The notes under the pieces were generated by a model, which ran no database searches, was not told where the DNA came from, and saw only the letters and a list, made by a program, of their open reading frames with translations. Positions 34,901-46,900 of a stretch of DNA of 64,000 nucleotides are shown piece by piece (the first letter of the stretch is position 1; each line of letters starts with the position of its first letter). A program made the position numbers and the translations under genes. Origin of the DNA: Pisaster brevispinus (lineage: Eukaryota > Echinodermata > Asteroidea > Forcipulatida > Asteriidae). The DNA lies in contig JAMKCF010000020.1 of assembly GCA_023634235.1 (NCBI GenBank), positions 9,982,001-10,046,000 on the forward strand. The letters run 5' to 3'.

Positions 34901-37900
34901 TCCAATGCGAACGCGGCTTTACACACATCCACACAGTGTTTTTACAGTGTTGAAAATTTAGTTTTTTCTTAAGTGAACAGGACAAAGAAGTGTCCACAGA
35001 GAGTGACTGCAAAAAAAGGTTGTGTGTTTACATACTTGTGTGTGTGTTTTAACGTAACATACGATGTGTAGACCTGAGAACAAAAGAGGTCTACAGATGT
35101 AGGGACTTGAAAGTCTATGTGGACTTTCACACGTCCACACAGTGTTTTTTACAGTGTTGAAGAATAGGATTTTCCTTAGGTGTACAGAACAAAGAAATGT
35201 CCACAGAGTGACTGCAATTAACACAGATCTGTCTGTGTTGGGCTCATATTCGGTACCTTATGGAGACCAAGGACAAAACAAAAAAGGGAAAACAAAAGGT
35301 CTCCACATGGAAATTCTAAAGACCGGGGTGCTCCTCAAGGAAATCTGTGTACAAAGTCTATGGAAAACTGTTAAGTTCAGGGACAAAGGAAAGAACAAAA
35401 GAATGCTCCACAAGGATGCATTTTTGAACAATAGGGCCCCACAAGGGAATTCTTTAGAAAAGGGAATAATAGAACAACAATAGCAGTACCCCACAAACCA
35501 GATCCGTATGGCTGTGTGTGTGTGTGTGTGTGTGTGAGCAATAATTGTCCGGATGGGTGCATGCTCAGTTTTTTGCAAGTTCAGTTTCAAAGCTGGCATA
35601 TGGTAGTTTGTAATTAGCTGTTCCGACTGTAGGTCGGAACAGGTATTGTTTTCGTCAAAATTTTTATTATTATTATTCTTTGTTTCCACCTAAATCCCAT
35701 AGCAATTGTACACGTTTTTTGTTTAAACCTTATATCCTAGAGGGTAAATACGAAAGATTTAAATCATATATCAAATTGAAGCTTAGAACATAAACTTAAA
35801 CCTCAATGTCAACAAATTAAAATTCTTAATTAATTAGCCACTTTACAGCGAGGTGAATATTTAATTAGCCAACCTTATTGAGACCATATCTCAAAAAGTA
35901 TACCGCCGATCATCAAACTTTTATAGTTTTAGACTTATGAGATGCTGTAGATGTGCTTTCCGGCCTAAAATAACAAACGACGTCACAATGACGTCATTTA
36001 TTGCGCATTTTCGCCCGTGTACAAAACACATAGAGATAGTGAAATCAAATCCGACTTCTAGAAACATCATTTTTCAATTAAGCTAAAATTTTACTTCTTA
36101 GATTACACAAACGTCTCTTAAAACAAGTAAGATTTTATTGACCTTCAGTTTAAAAGCATTAAAACTTATCAAAACATTGTCAGTAAAAAAAACCCCCAAA
36201 TTCTCAGGCAAGTTTAACGCCACGGGTACTTTGCCTATAATCTGTGAGTTTATAAATAGAAAAGGAGTCAAGCTCTAAAAAATTTTAACAAATGAGGGCG
36301 CTATACGAGTTTAACGGTGCTCTTGCTCGCTTTTAAAAAAAAACTTGATCAAATCCTACCCATTTGTGACCCGTGTTTTTTGCGTTGTTTGTATGTAGAG
36401 TGTATTATAAAGAATCATTCCTGCGCCGACTAACACAAGTCTACGTTCATTCACAAGAATCGAGAAGAATTTGTCTTGCTCTCAGCGCAGAGCGTCGTGT
36501 GTCCACTCAGATCTTATCGTTACTCAGGTATCAGCAGCGTGAACGTAGAAAAATAGAACGCCGTGTGTGGGACGATGTTGCCCGCGTGGCAGACTTGTCT
36601 GCGCTTGGGTCCCGTTCACCGGAAAACGATCTTTTAGGTTTCTTATGCAAACGCATTACTTGAAGCTGAATCGTGAAGGAAACAAGGCTACGTTTTTAAG
36701 GTTCTTGTGCGAATGCATTACTTCGGGAAATCACTCTATGTAGCAAACAACAAACCTGTTGGGGGTTGCAATGAGGCTCGAATTGTAGCTGAATGGGGAA
36801 AGTTGTAGACAAGAAAAAATACATTTTTCATGGGTGTGCATGAAGCGCCAAAATTAACAATAAAGTCATATCCAATATTTACTATTTTAGCCCAACAAAA
36901 ACATTCAGTATTAAAAAGAAACAACAAATGTTAGTACAATAGCATAGACCAAACTTTAAATCGTCTACCAAAAATTATTATGTGCTACTAAAGCCCTGTT
37001 GTGGCATGCACTGAGATGTTATCAGCGGAAAGCAGGCGTAGTAACAGATTAATGATTCGTTTTGAATTAATAATTCGTTTCAAATTCATAATTCGTTTCG
37101 AATTCATAATTCGTTTCGAATTCATAATTCGTTTCAAATTCATAATTCTTTGATAAGAGTGGCAGTTCGTGTTACGTACTTACTGATTAACTTATACCGC
37201 ATTTAATATTTTATCGCAAAAAAAATTACATACACGATATTAAAAATTTGTTGTTGTTGTTGCAATTATGATTTTAATACAACAGCATAGACCAATCTTT
37301 ACTTAATAACTTGTGAGACCTGTGATTTGATCGCTTTACGTACTAAATTGTGAGACCTGTGGTTTGATTGCTTTACGTACTAAATTGTGAAACCTTTTTC
37401 CATGATATACAGACTTAATTGTGTGGTTTGCGTACTAACTTGTGAGACCTGGACCCAATTTCATGACTCTGCTTACCGTAAGCCAAAAAACGACGCTTAC
37501 GGAAGCAGAGAATTCCGTGCTTACGTCAAGCGTATTTCAAAGTTTAGCAGAGAATATCGGCTTTTTAATGGTGTACTTCACGTAACTAGGCATTCTTCGC
37601 TTACACAGCTAGCGCAGAAATTCGACGCTTGCAAAATAAGCGGAGAATGGTGACCGTAAGCATGGATTTCAGCAGTAGCCAGAGCCATGTAATTGGGCTC
37701 ATTTGTTTAAATGAGGGGTAGTTCACTTTATACACTAAGTTGTGAGACCCAGGCACAAATACATGGCTCTGCTTACTAAAAGCAAAGAATTGACGCTTAT
37801 GGAAGCAGAGAATTCCGTGCTTACGTCAAGCGTATTTCAGGGGTTAGCAGAGAATTTTGGCTTGTGCGCGTGTGTACTTCACGTAACAAGGCATTCTTCG

Positions 37901-40900
37901 CTTACACAAATAGCGCAAAAATTTGACGCTTGCAAAATAGGCGGAGAATGGTTGACTGTAAGCATGGATTTCGGCAGCAGAGCCATGAAATTGGGCTCAT
38001 TCATTTAAATGAGGGATGGTTCACTTTATACGCTTAGTTGTGAGACCCAGGCCCAAATACATGGCTCTGCTTACCAAAAGCAAAAAATCAACGCTTACGG
38101 CAGCAAGTTCCGTGCTTACGTCAAGCGAATTTCAGGGGTTAGCAGAGAATTTCGGCTTGTGCGCGTGTGTACTTGACGTAACTAGGCAATTATTATAGTC
38201 AATGTTTCGCGGCACTTTTTGATTGAATTGTTTAACGCTTATCCGAACCGTAAAAATGTAAACGTTTAACCGGTTGATCGGTTGGTTAACCGTGTAACTG
38301 TCACAGGCTTAGTATACAAGCTAACTTGTGAGACATGTTCTCGATAACAGAATTTCGAGTAAAAAAACCATTAACACATCTGCGGTTGTGATCAAAACAT
38401 TGCCTCTTCAGTGCAACATTATTTGGCTCTGCACAATCATCCTGCAAAATAAATGTTCAATCGAATTGTTGCGTAACGCCCTCTAGCGTTCAATGTTTCT
38501 TGCATTTAATACCTCAAGCACAGTTTTCATATAACAAAGACTATGAGCCTGATTGGAAACGATATTTATGTGCATTGCAAGTTCTTTTCAGTTATAGACT
38601 TATTGAGCATTGAAGATTGAACTTGGGTTACCGTGACCCCATGTTAACCTTTACTTCCGGGTCAACCAGAAGTGGGACCATATCTCAAGAACTACACAAT
38701 CCAATTCCATTTCTTTTCAGTTATTAGATCCTTTGAACATTGAAGACTGAACTTGGGTTACCGTGACCCCATGTTGACCTTTACTTACGGGTCAACCGGA
38801 AGTGGGACCACATCTGAAGAACTAAACACACGATTTTCAATTTCTTTTCAGTTATAGACTCCTTGTGATTGAAGATTGAACTTGGGTTGAATCAAAGCAC
38901 AACAAAACGGAACAGCTTTGTGTTTGTTCACAAACACCTCAATGTCTAGTTTAATTTAATTTCCTTTGTTTGTTTCCCAATTCAGAGGTAATTATTGTAT
39001 GCCAAAAGGTTGATTTTTGTTCTTTAAGACAGGTTCTGATTTCCAACATTTCTGGTCAAAGTCTTTAAGGAAATTTTAGCTATACATGTATATGCTATTT
39101 CTGCGTTCTTGTTATTTGTTGAAGCCAATTTCTGTAAACTGGATATTGCCTACATATAGTTGAGAACAGGAATTAGCTGCAGGATAAGAGATGGGGTGAC
39201 TGATAATAGAGCAGCGTTCTTCATTTTTTTTTTTTCCCTTGCCCCCTCCCCCTCCCATCTCTGGAACAGCTGCAGTACGCCTTACAGGTGGACAAACACC
39301 CAATGAAGGTGGAGTGGAAGTCTTCTATAAATGCAGTTGGGGTAGAATCTGCGATACAGATTGGAGCATTCGAGCAGCACATGTGGTTTGTAGACAGCTT
39401 GGGTATCCTTCTGCCACCCAAGCCTGGCACAATACCATCTTTGGCAGAAGAACTGGACCCTTTTTCCTTGACAATGTTCAATGCAACGGGAGTGAGTCCA
39501 GTATTGAGCAGTGCGACAACAGCGGGTGGTTGAAAAGCAAACTCCGGTGTCATCATCGGGATGCTGGGGTGACTTGTGACATCAAAACTCCTCCACCAGG
39601 TGTGAATTTTGTAGTGACTTTTTAGTACTGAATTTAATACTCAAAGTAAAACTCACTTTAAATCTTAGTTTAGGTCTTCTTTAATCCTTTCCTTACCATA
39701 AGCGAGTTAAGTCGACTGCACTCATACCCACTCTTACCAAAGGCAACTTCAGTTGACTTTTAAAATTTCTTTATGAGAGATCGCCTAACATCACAAGGCC
39801 ACGGATGGCCACTTCAAGGTGAGGGCTTCACTTAACTGATTTGGGCTATTGACCCACAAATCACCTACTTTTCAGGCTGAAACAGGGTTACCCCCTTCAT
39901 AGTTTGTAAGGATGAAGGCATGGGCACCATCCACTAGGAGCCTGGCTGGTACAGCAGAATGCACACCTTGCCAACTTTTTATGACACAATTATGGTTAAA
40001 TGCCTTGCTCAAGGGCACAAGTGTCATGACTGGGATTCGATCCCACACTCAGCTGCTGATAACAGCTTTGGTCCAGTGAACTAGACGGCTTGGCATCGAC
40101 ACGCCAGGACTGCACTTTGACCCCCTCTTACTGTAGGTGACTGCACTCATACCCACTCTCACCAGATAGGCATTATTAGTCAACCAAGCTAAGCTTTCAC
40201 ACAGCTTTGAAGCCTGAGCTAAATGTACAATTGTTATAAAAGCTTTAGTTTTGTCCATGTTCACCCTCCATACGCAAGCTTACTTTTGTTATAAAGAGAA
40301 AGATCAGACATTTGCAATGATGGCAAAACAAATTAAGGTTGGTATTATCTAAACCCTTCAAGTTGGAGTAGAAAGATCCAAAATGCCAAACACCTACTGA
40401 GCACCATTTGGTTGTGTTCCAAAAAGTGTTTGAGTTTACAGACCATACTGAGGAAACAGAGACCAAGAACCTGGTACTTCAGATTAGATTAGGTTAGATA
40501 AGATTGGATAGCATTTATTGTCCACATTTAAAACAATGTAGAAATTTGATTTCCACTGGCAAATAGGTAAAGAACAAACGATATGTATGTTGCAATAAGT
40601 ACGCACAAAGTACAATTAACAATAAAAGACTAGCATTTATTTACAAATCTCAATGGTTTTTAGAGGATATGAAAGAGAATTCTATTAAAAAAATCTTTAT
40701 AGTGATAATAGATTTCGTATTAAAAGCTTTATGTGGTTGTTCAGACACAGTACTAAAGTTGGTTTTAAGGCAGTTGTAACTCATTCGGGTTTAACTTTGT
40801 GTGTCTGATCACTCTTAAAACTTAACTGAATCGGGTTGATCTCGAATGAGTTAAATCGGTCGGCGAGGGTGGTTTAATGCTAAACCACTTTGGGTTTATC

Positions 40901-43900
40901 TTTTAGCATGGTGTGTGGACAGAATAAAAATGACCACATCCATTTTAACTCGCAACAGATGACTGCTGACCTGTGTAAGGTCGCTAAGTAAATATGCCTA
41001 ACGTACGCCTCAACAGGGCCGTGCGCGTGCTGTTGTGAATAAACCGGATGTTGTTGTGCTAGGTCACAGTGCTGTTCGACCTCTTAAAACCGAAGATAAA
41101 CCGTATCGGGTTTAACTTCGAGCTGTCTGAATGCAAGGTAGTTTTATTTTTACGACCGCCCCCGCTGCTCATAAAGCTAAACTGGTTCGGGTCTAACTTT
41201 AGTTCAATGTCTGAACATGGCCTATGTTGTGTAAGAATGTGTGCTTCACGCAGGCATGCAACTCTTCCGCGTTTCCGCGGATTTCCGCGTTTTTTTTAAA
41301 TGATCAGCGCTAAAAAAAAAAAAAATCGAAAAAAAAAAAAATAATAATAATTTTTTTGGCGATTTTTTTTTAAAAGCCTTATATATGCTTGGCAACAACA
41401 ATGTACAACCACAATAATGTGAAATAAGCCTAGTACATGCTAAGAATGCACCTAAGAGCATAATAAACCTCAACATTTTCTAGGGTACCATTGTGGATCT
41501 CATGTCCCTTGGCGTTTTGGCTGCCTCGCTCCGCGCTTGCGTTGTGCCTTTGAAAATTTCCTCTTTTTTTTTCATCGGGCAGTTGCATGCCTGTTCACGC
41601 TTGAGTGATAAAACAATGCATTCACCAGTGGTTGTTTATGTCAAAACAATTCGACAATGAGAGACTTTAGTTTTTTCTTTTTTCACTTTAAATACTCGTA
41701 CTTAAAAACTTGCTTCAAAACTTGTTTTAATAAACTCTCTCAGTAATACCGGGCATTTCCAAGGTTACTCATGTTACATTGAACGCCAACATCCACAAAT
41801 TTGGTTCGCTGACAGCAAGATTTGTTTGTGTCCTGCAACTTACCAGATAACCTTTTTTCTTAAATACTTGGTAAATCATAAATGTGACACAAATAACTGT
41901 GGAAATGTCAATCTACTGTAGTTGGAGAAAAAACAAAGTTTGTGTTTCTTTTTATTTTTTGTTAGGTTACCGTTAAAAGTAATTCATACGATCCAACATA
42001 AACAGTAATGATTCTTACTTTTGCAGCTAACCCCTTTGTTTCCTTACAGTTCCAGTTCGTCTTGCCAATTCTTCCTTCCCTTATGAAGGAAGAGTGGAAC
42101 TGTTCTACGGTGGCCAGTGGGGGGTGTTGTTTGCAGAGATCCCGAGCATTGAAATGGCCAGCATTGTTTGCCGACAGCTTGGGTACCCTTCAGCTTTGAA
42201 GGCCTGGTTAGGTGTTTATTTCAGTTCTGGAGTAACACCAGTTCTCTTGAACATCCTGTCATGCCGAGGAGACGAAGAAAGCATCGACAAGTGTGATCAC
42301 CTAGGATGGTTTAATAACCACCTACCATTTAAAACCTTCACCACTTATTCCTCTTTTGTTCTTGGAGTGACTTGTACCCCAAAAAAGGAAGTGTACCTTT
42401 TGGGTAATATTGAAAATCAACCTTTTTTTTTTTACAAACTGTACTCAACGTCATCGTTGTTTAAAAAAAATATTATTTCAAACATTTGGTTTTTGTTTTT
42501 CCTTTGTGCTTTGATGTTTTGTTGTGTGTTTTTTTTAAATAAAATTTAAAAAAAAAAAATTTTGTTACCATTGAGTGTACCGTTGTGTGAACACCCTGCA
42601 TAGATTAAACAAGATAAAAATTACTCTCTTCACGATACAGTCCAAATATGTCTAGGCAGTAATGTATGACTCATGAGTCGTACTCGAACTGGAGTCACAT
42701 TTTTGATGACTCAGACTCAAGTCACAGTGGTCAGTGACTCGGATTTGGACTCGACATTGTGGACTTGGACTTGGGTTTGGGACTCGGTGTTTGTGATTTG
42801 GACTCGGCAGAAAAATTGTCATTATTTAACCATTAACAACCAGTAAATCAAAAGCAATTGCTGTGTTGTACACATTATTTTAGTTATGGAAGGGGTTTTT
42901 AGTTTAATAATTGATTGATGAGAAGTGAAGCCCACATTTTGTTCTCTCATGAATTGTAAAACTTGGTGTATCTCTGTCTGGATTTGGTTATTGGCGAGCT
43001 GCGAAGCAGAGTGAGCCCATAAATCATTACGAGAATCACACAGTAGACCCAGGTTTTGCCTTTGACAGTGAAACCGGTGCGTGGAATTCAGAGATTTTGG
43101 CCAAGGGGAAATTCACTTAATGATGACAATTTCCGTTCGTCTGTCCGTCTGCTAGCTGGCTGACCCTCTTTATTCACTATGAATGTTAAAGTTTTATGAG
43201 TCGTTTTATGGAATCTAAAATCCTCAAGTGAGATCAGTGTACAGTGACAGTCATGTTGTGTGGTCCTCAACCTTTTTTTTAAGGAATAGAGGTTTTGGGA
43301 ATAAATAAGTGTCAGGCTAAACATTACCTACTGGGTTTTGAAGAGCCAAACTCTTAGAACTCGGACTTGAAACTGGGGACTCAGACTTGAGAACACTCAT
43401 AACTCTACCTTTATTGTTTACAAAGGTACCTGTGGAACAGCCACAAGCAATGATACAGATTTTGGAATGCTGACATGGCCTGCTGCAACAGCTGGGGAAA
43501 CTGTCAGCTCAGTTGAGGGATGTCCACTCACCTCAATTAAAGGTCAGCCGCAGACTTAACCCTCCCACTTTCTGTTGGCTGTCTTTCTATTCGGTATCTT
43601 TTTTGTTTTTTGCAGTTGAATATTAGTATGGCTTCTGACTGGCACCACCAAACAAAGATACTGAAAAATACGGAGACCATCAACATAGGGCTAGATTGCT
43701 CAGTTGGCAGAGCACCAGCACGTTAATCCAGAGGCCGTTTGTTTAAATTTTTCTTTGTTCAACCCCAATTTATTTTTGAAATTACCCAGTCATTTTCCTT
43801 TCTGGTTTATTACTTGATATTTAAGAACATTATCTGTAAACACTTGATCCACAGCTGGCTCACCGATTGCTGTCCGAGAATGTTTGATGACGGATCCACC

Positions 43901-46900
43901 TCGCTGGGGAAACTATACAAACGAGAGTTGTGGTGAGGTCGCCACTGATGATGTAGAAGAAGTGAGTATGTTCAGCCAATCAGATTTGTGATATTTGTGT
44001 TCAGTGTAAGGTGAGTAACTGTGGAGATGCTTGGCTGCTTATACTGATATCTGAAGTGAGTGTTTTACCAGTTTTAAAAGTGAGAGTTAGCACCAAGATT
44101 TAGCATGAGTGTTAAACACCAGTATTAAAGTGAATAAAAAGTGAGTGTCAAAGTAATAGAGTGATAATTTTAAAGTAAGTTTACAAAATGAGTAAAGTTG
44201 AGTTTCTAAGTGAGTATGCAAGTAATATATGGAGTTTTAAAGAGAGTATTTAAAGGTGTATTTAAGTGAGTTTTAATGTCGGCATTGAAGTGAGTGTTAT
44301 AGTGAGTATTTAAGTGGCATAGTAGGCATTATAGGCATAAACCAATCATAAACCACACCCACATCCGTAGATTGTTCATCAAAAAGCCATAGGCAATGTA
44401 TGAAGCTTGTTTTGTAGTTTTGTTTTCTTCAACCTGCTCCTTACCTACTTTATTTTGGTCCTATAGAGATGAGCATAGGTAGCTGGATCTTATTTTTTGA
44501 GTCGCTGCTTTTGTCTCAGAAATTATTTTCTTTGGGTTTGAACAAAGAAAAATTGACTGGAGCGGGACTTGAACCAACGACTTCCGGATTAACGTACCGG
44601 CGCTCAAACCCAAATTAATAAAACAAATTACCCAGTCAGTTTCCCTTGTGGTTAACTACTTGATAGAAATTATTTTCTTTACAAAAGCAGTTAGTTTCCT
44701 TTAGTATGTGCTTTCAAAACTTGCTCAAGTGTGGCGCTGTAAATTAAAAAATGTATTGGTTTTGGGCTTTAAAACATTTTGTCTGATTTAGCACAAGGTT
44801 TTCATATTGAATGAACAAATTCCGTGTATTTTTTCTTCTGCAGTCGACTCAACTTATCAAGACAGCAGCCACTCCTGTGAAGAAATCACTTGGTTTCGTC
44901 AGCCAAGTTTCTTGTGTTGTGTCAATCGTAGCATTTACGGTCTCATTGGTAGTAAATCTTACTGCAAGGTAAGAATCAAGGCCCCCCACAAAAAAAGGGA
45001 AAAAAAAGAATAAATAAATAAAAAAATGTCGGTGCTCTACTAACTGAGCTATCAAGCCCTATTGTTGGTGGTCTCCCTTTTTGTAAATTTTGTTTTTTCT
45101 GGGTGCCAGTCATAAGTCTATTAACCTTAAACTATTGTTTAACCAGGAATCACAGTTAAAATCTGGTAAATTTTTCTTCGTTCACCAAAACGTTAACACA
45201 AATGTATGTGAATAAAGTTCTTTTTTTTATTGCTGCAGGAAACTATGGAATACAAACGGAAAAGCTCATCACATTTTCATTCACTTCAGCCTCTCCGTTA
45301 TTGCCTTGTATGGTATATTCCTGGGAGGTTTCAACAAGGCAATGGTAAATAAAACAACTTGGACAATTTGTTTACAAATGTTCTAGAAATGCAATCTAGT
45401 TGTCGGGTGTTTTTCTTTTGTAACTCACATTACATTTACTATAGAAATTAAAAATGTGTATTTAATTTGTAAAATAGATGTTGACAAGAAAATAATTTTG
45501 AATTTGATGTTCCTGTCGTGAATGTAATTTGTCACCTTGGAATTTCCCTGTTTGTTTTTCTTTGTTTCTCATTGTTACAACCAATGCATTCTATTACATT
45601 GATTACATAGAAACAATGATAGGCATTAATTAGGCACTTACAGACACTGTATCAAAGTGCCTTATACACTATTAAGGTCATCAGAGATGACCCTGAAAAA
45701 ACGTTGTGTAATTTTATCCGAAAACCTACTTGTTAAAAAGATAGTAATGGTAGTAAGCATCCTGCAAAATTATTTTGTCTGAAGTGCCCTTGTTGATTAG
45801 ATAACGATAAGAGTACTTTGAATTTTTTATTATTATTTTTTTGAACATCGTCTTCAGGCAACTTTTGAAGATTCAAATTTTCTGGTTGTAAATGCTGGGG
45901 CCAGACAGATGTGGATGGTACCCGCTGTCATTTTGCTAAATATGGATGGATTCAGCATTCTTGATGAAAATACGGGGACAGTTTTTTTGCAGTTTTTTTT
46001 TTCAACAATTCCGGGGGTAGACACTGTAATGAGCTGAAACTTTTACAGTTGACATTTATTGAATCTTCTGGCCTAGGGTTCACAGCGCAAGACACTGTTG
46101 AGCACTCCTTGGTTTCATTTCTAGAAAGAAATAATAATGATAATAAACCTACATCTTATTGTTCTTATTGTGGCGTGTCGTGGCCGAGTGGATAAGATCA
46201 CTGGACTCAAGCTCTGGTGTTTCTGATCAGCAGAGTGTGGGTTCGAGCCCCGGTCGTGACACCTGTGTCCTTAAGCAAGACACTTAACCATGATTGCTTC
46301 GTCCTTCGGATGGGACGTAAAGCCGTTGGTCCCGTGTGTTGTGTAACGCACGAAAAAGAACCCAGTGCACTTATCGAAAAGAGAAGGGGTCCGCCCCGGT
46401 GTTCCTGGTTTGATCGGCTGCATATTGCGCCACAGCACCTTGTAAACCATTACAAGGTGCTATGTAAAGGAGTAGGTCTCATACTTCAAACGTAGCCCCA
46501 AATACCTTGCAGGAAATACTGAATGTTAAGCGCTTAGAGGCTGGCCTGCAGTAGGCACTATACAAATACAATATATTATTATTATTATTATTTATGATGC
46601 AAAGTAGCTTTTCTCTTGAACTCTACTGTGTTAAGGAGTTAGAACCTAATTGTACGATCGTCAGTGCATTGCTTCACTACTTTACTCTAACAACAACGAT
46701 CTGGATGACTGTTGAAGTGAAGGACATTCACCGTACATTGAAAGCATCATCTCAGTTAACAACCTTTGATATTATTCTGTCCTGTTTGGTTGCTTGGGGT
46801 GAGTGTTTGTTAGATACATTTGTTTTACGTCAATCGAGTCTAATTGAAGGTGTATTTGGTAATTTTTGGAATTGCTCGCACAGTACTCCACAAGTAACTG

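Noticed and set aside
43962..44843. Search for GAIN/GPS coding sequence between HormR and TM1
   Set aside because: The intron is 882 bp of repeats with stops in all frames. No Cys-Trp box or HL-S/T cleavage motif is visible, so absence is reported as a finding.
45859..46037. Possible extra exon (acceptor cgtcttcag, frame ATFEDSNFLVV...) between TM2 and TM3
   Set aside because: TM2 (phase 0) joins the TM3 exon (phase 0) directly with a normal ECL1 length. The candidate would insert unrelated residues and has only a poor donor.
46178..46262. tRNA gene (A box and B box present)
   Set aside because: It is the tRNA-derived head of a SINE with an (att)n tail, repeated at 33.8 and 22.9 kb in the window.
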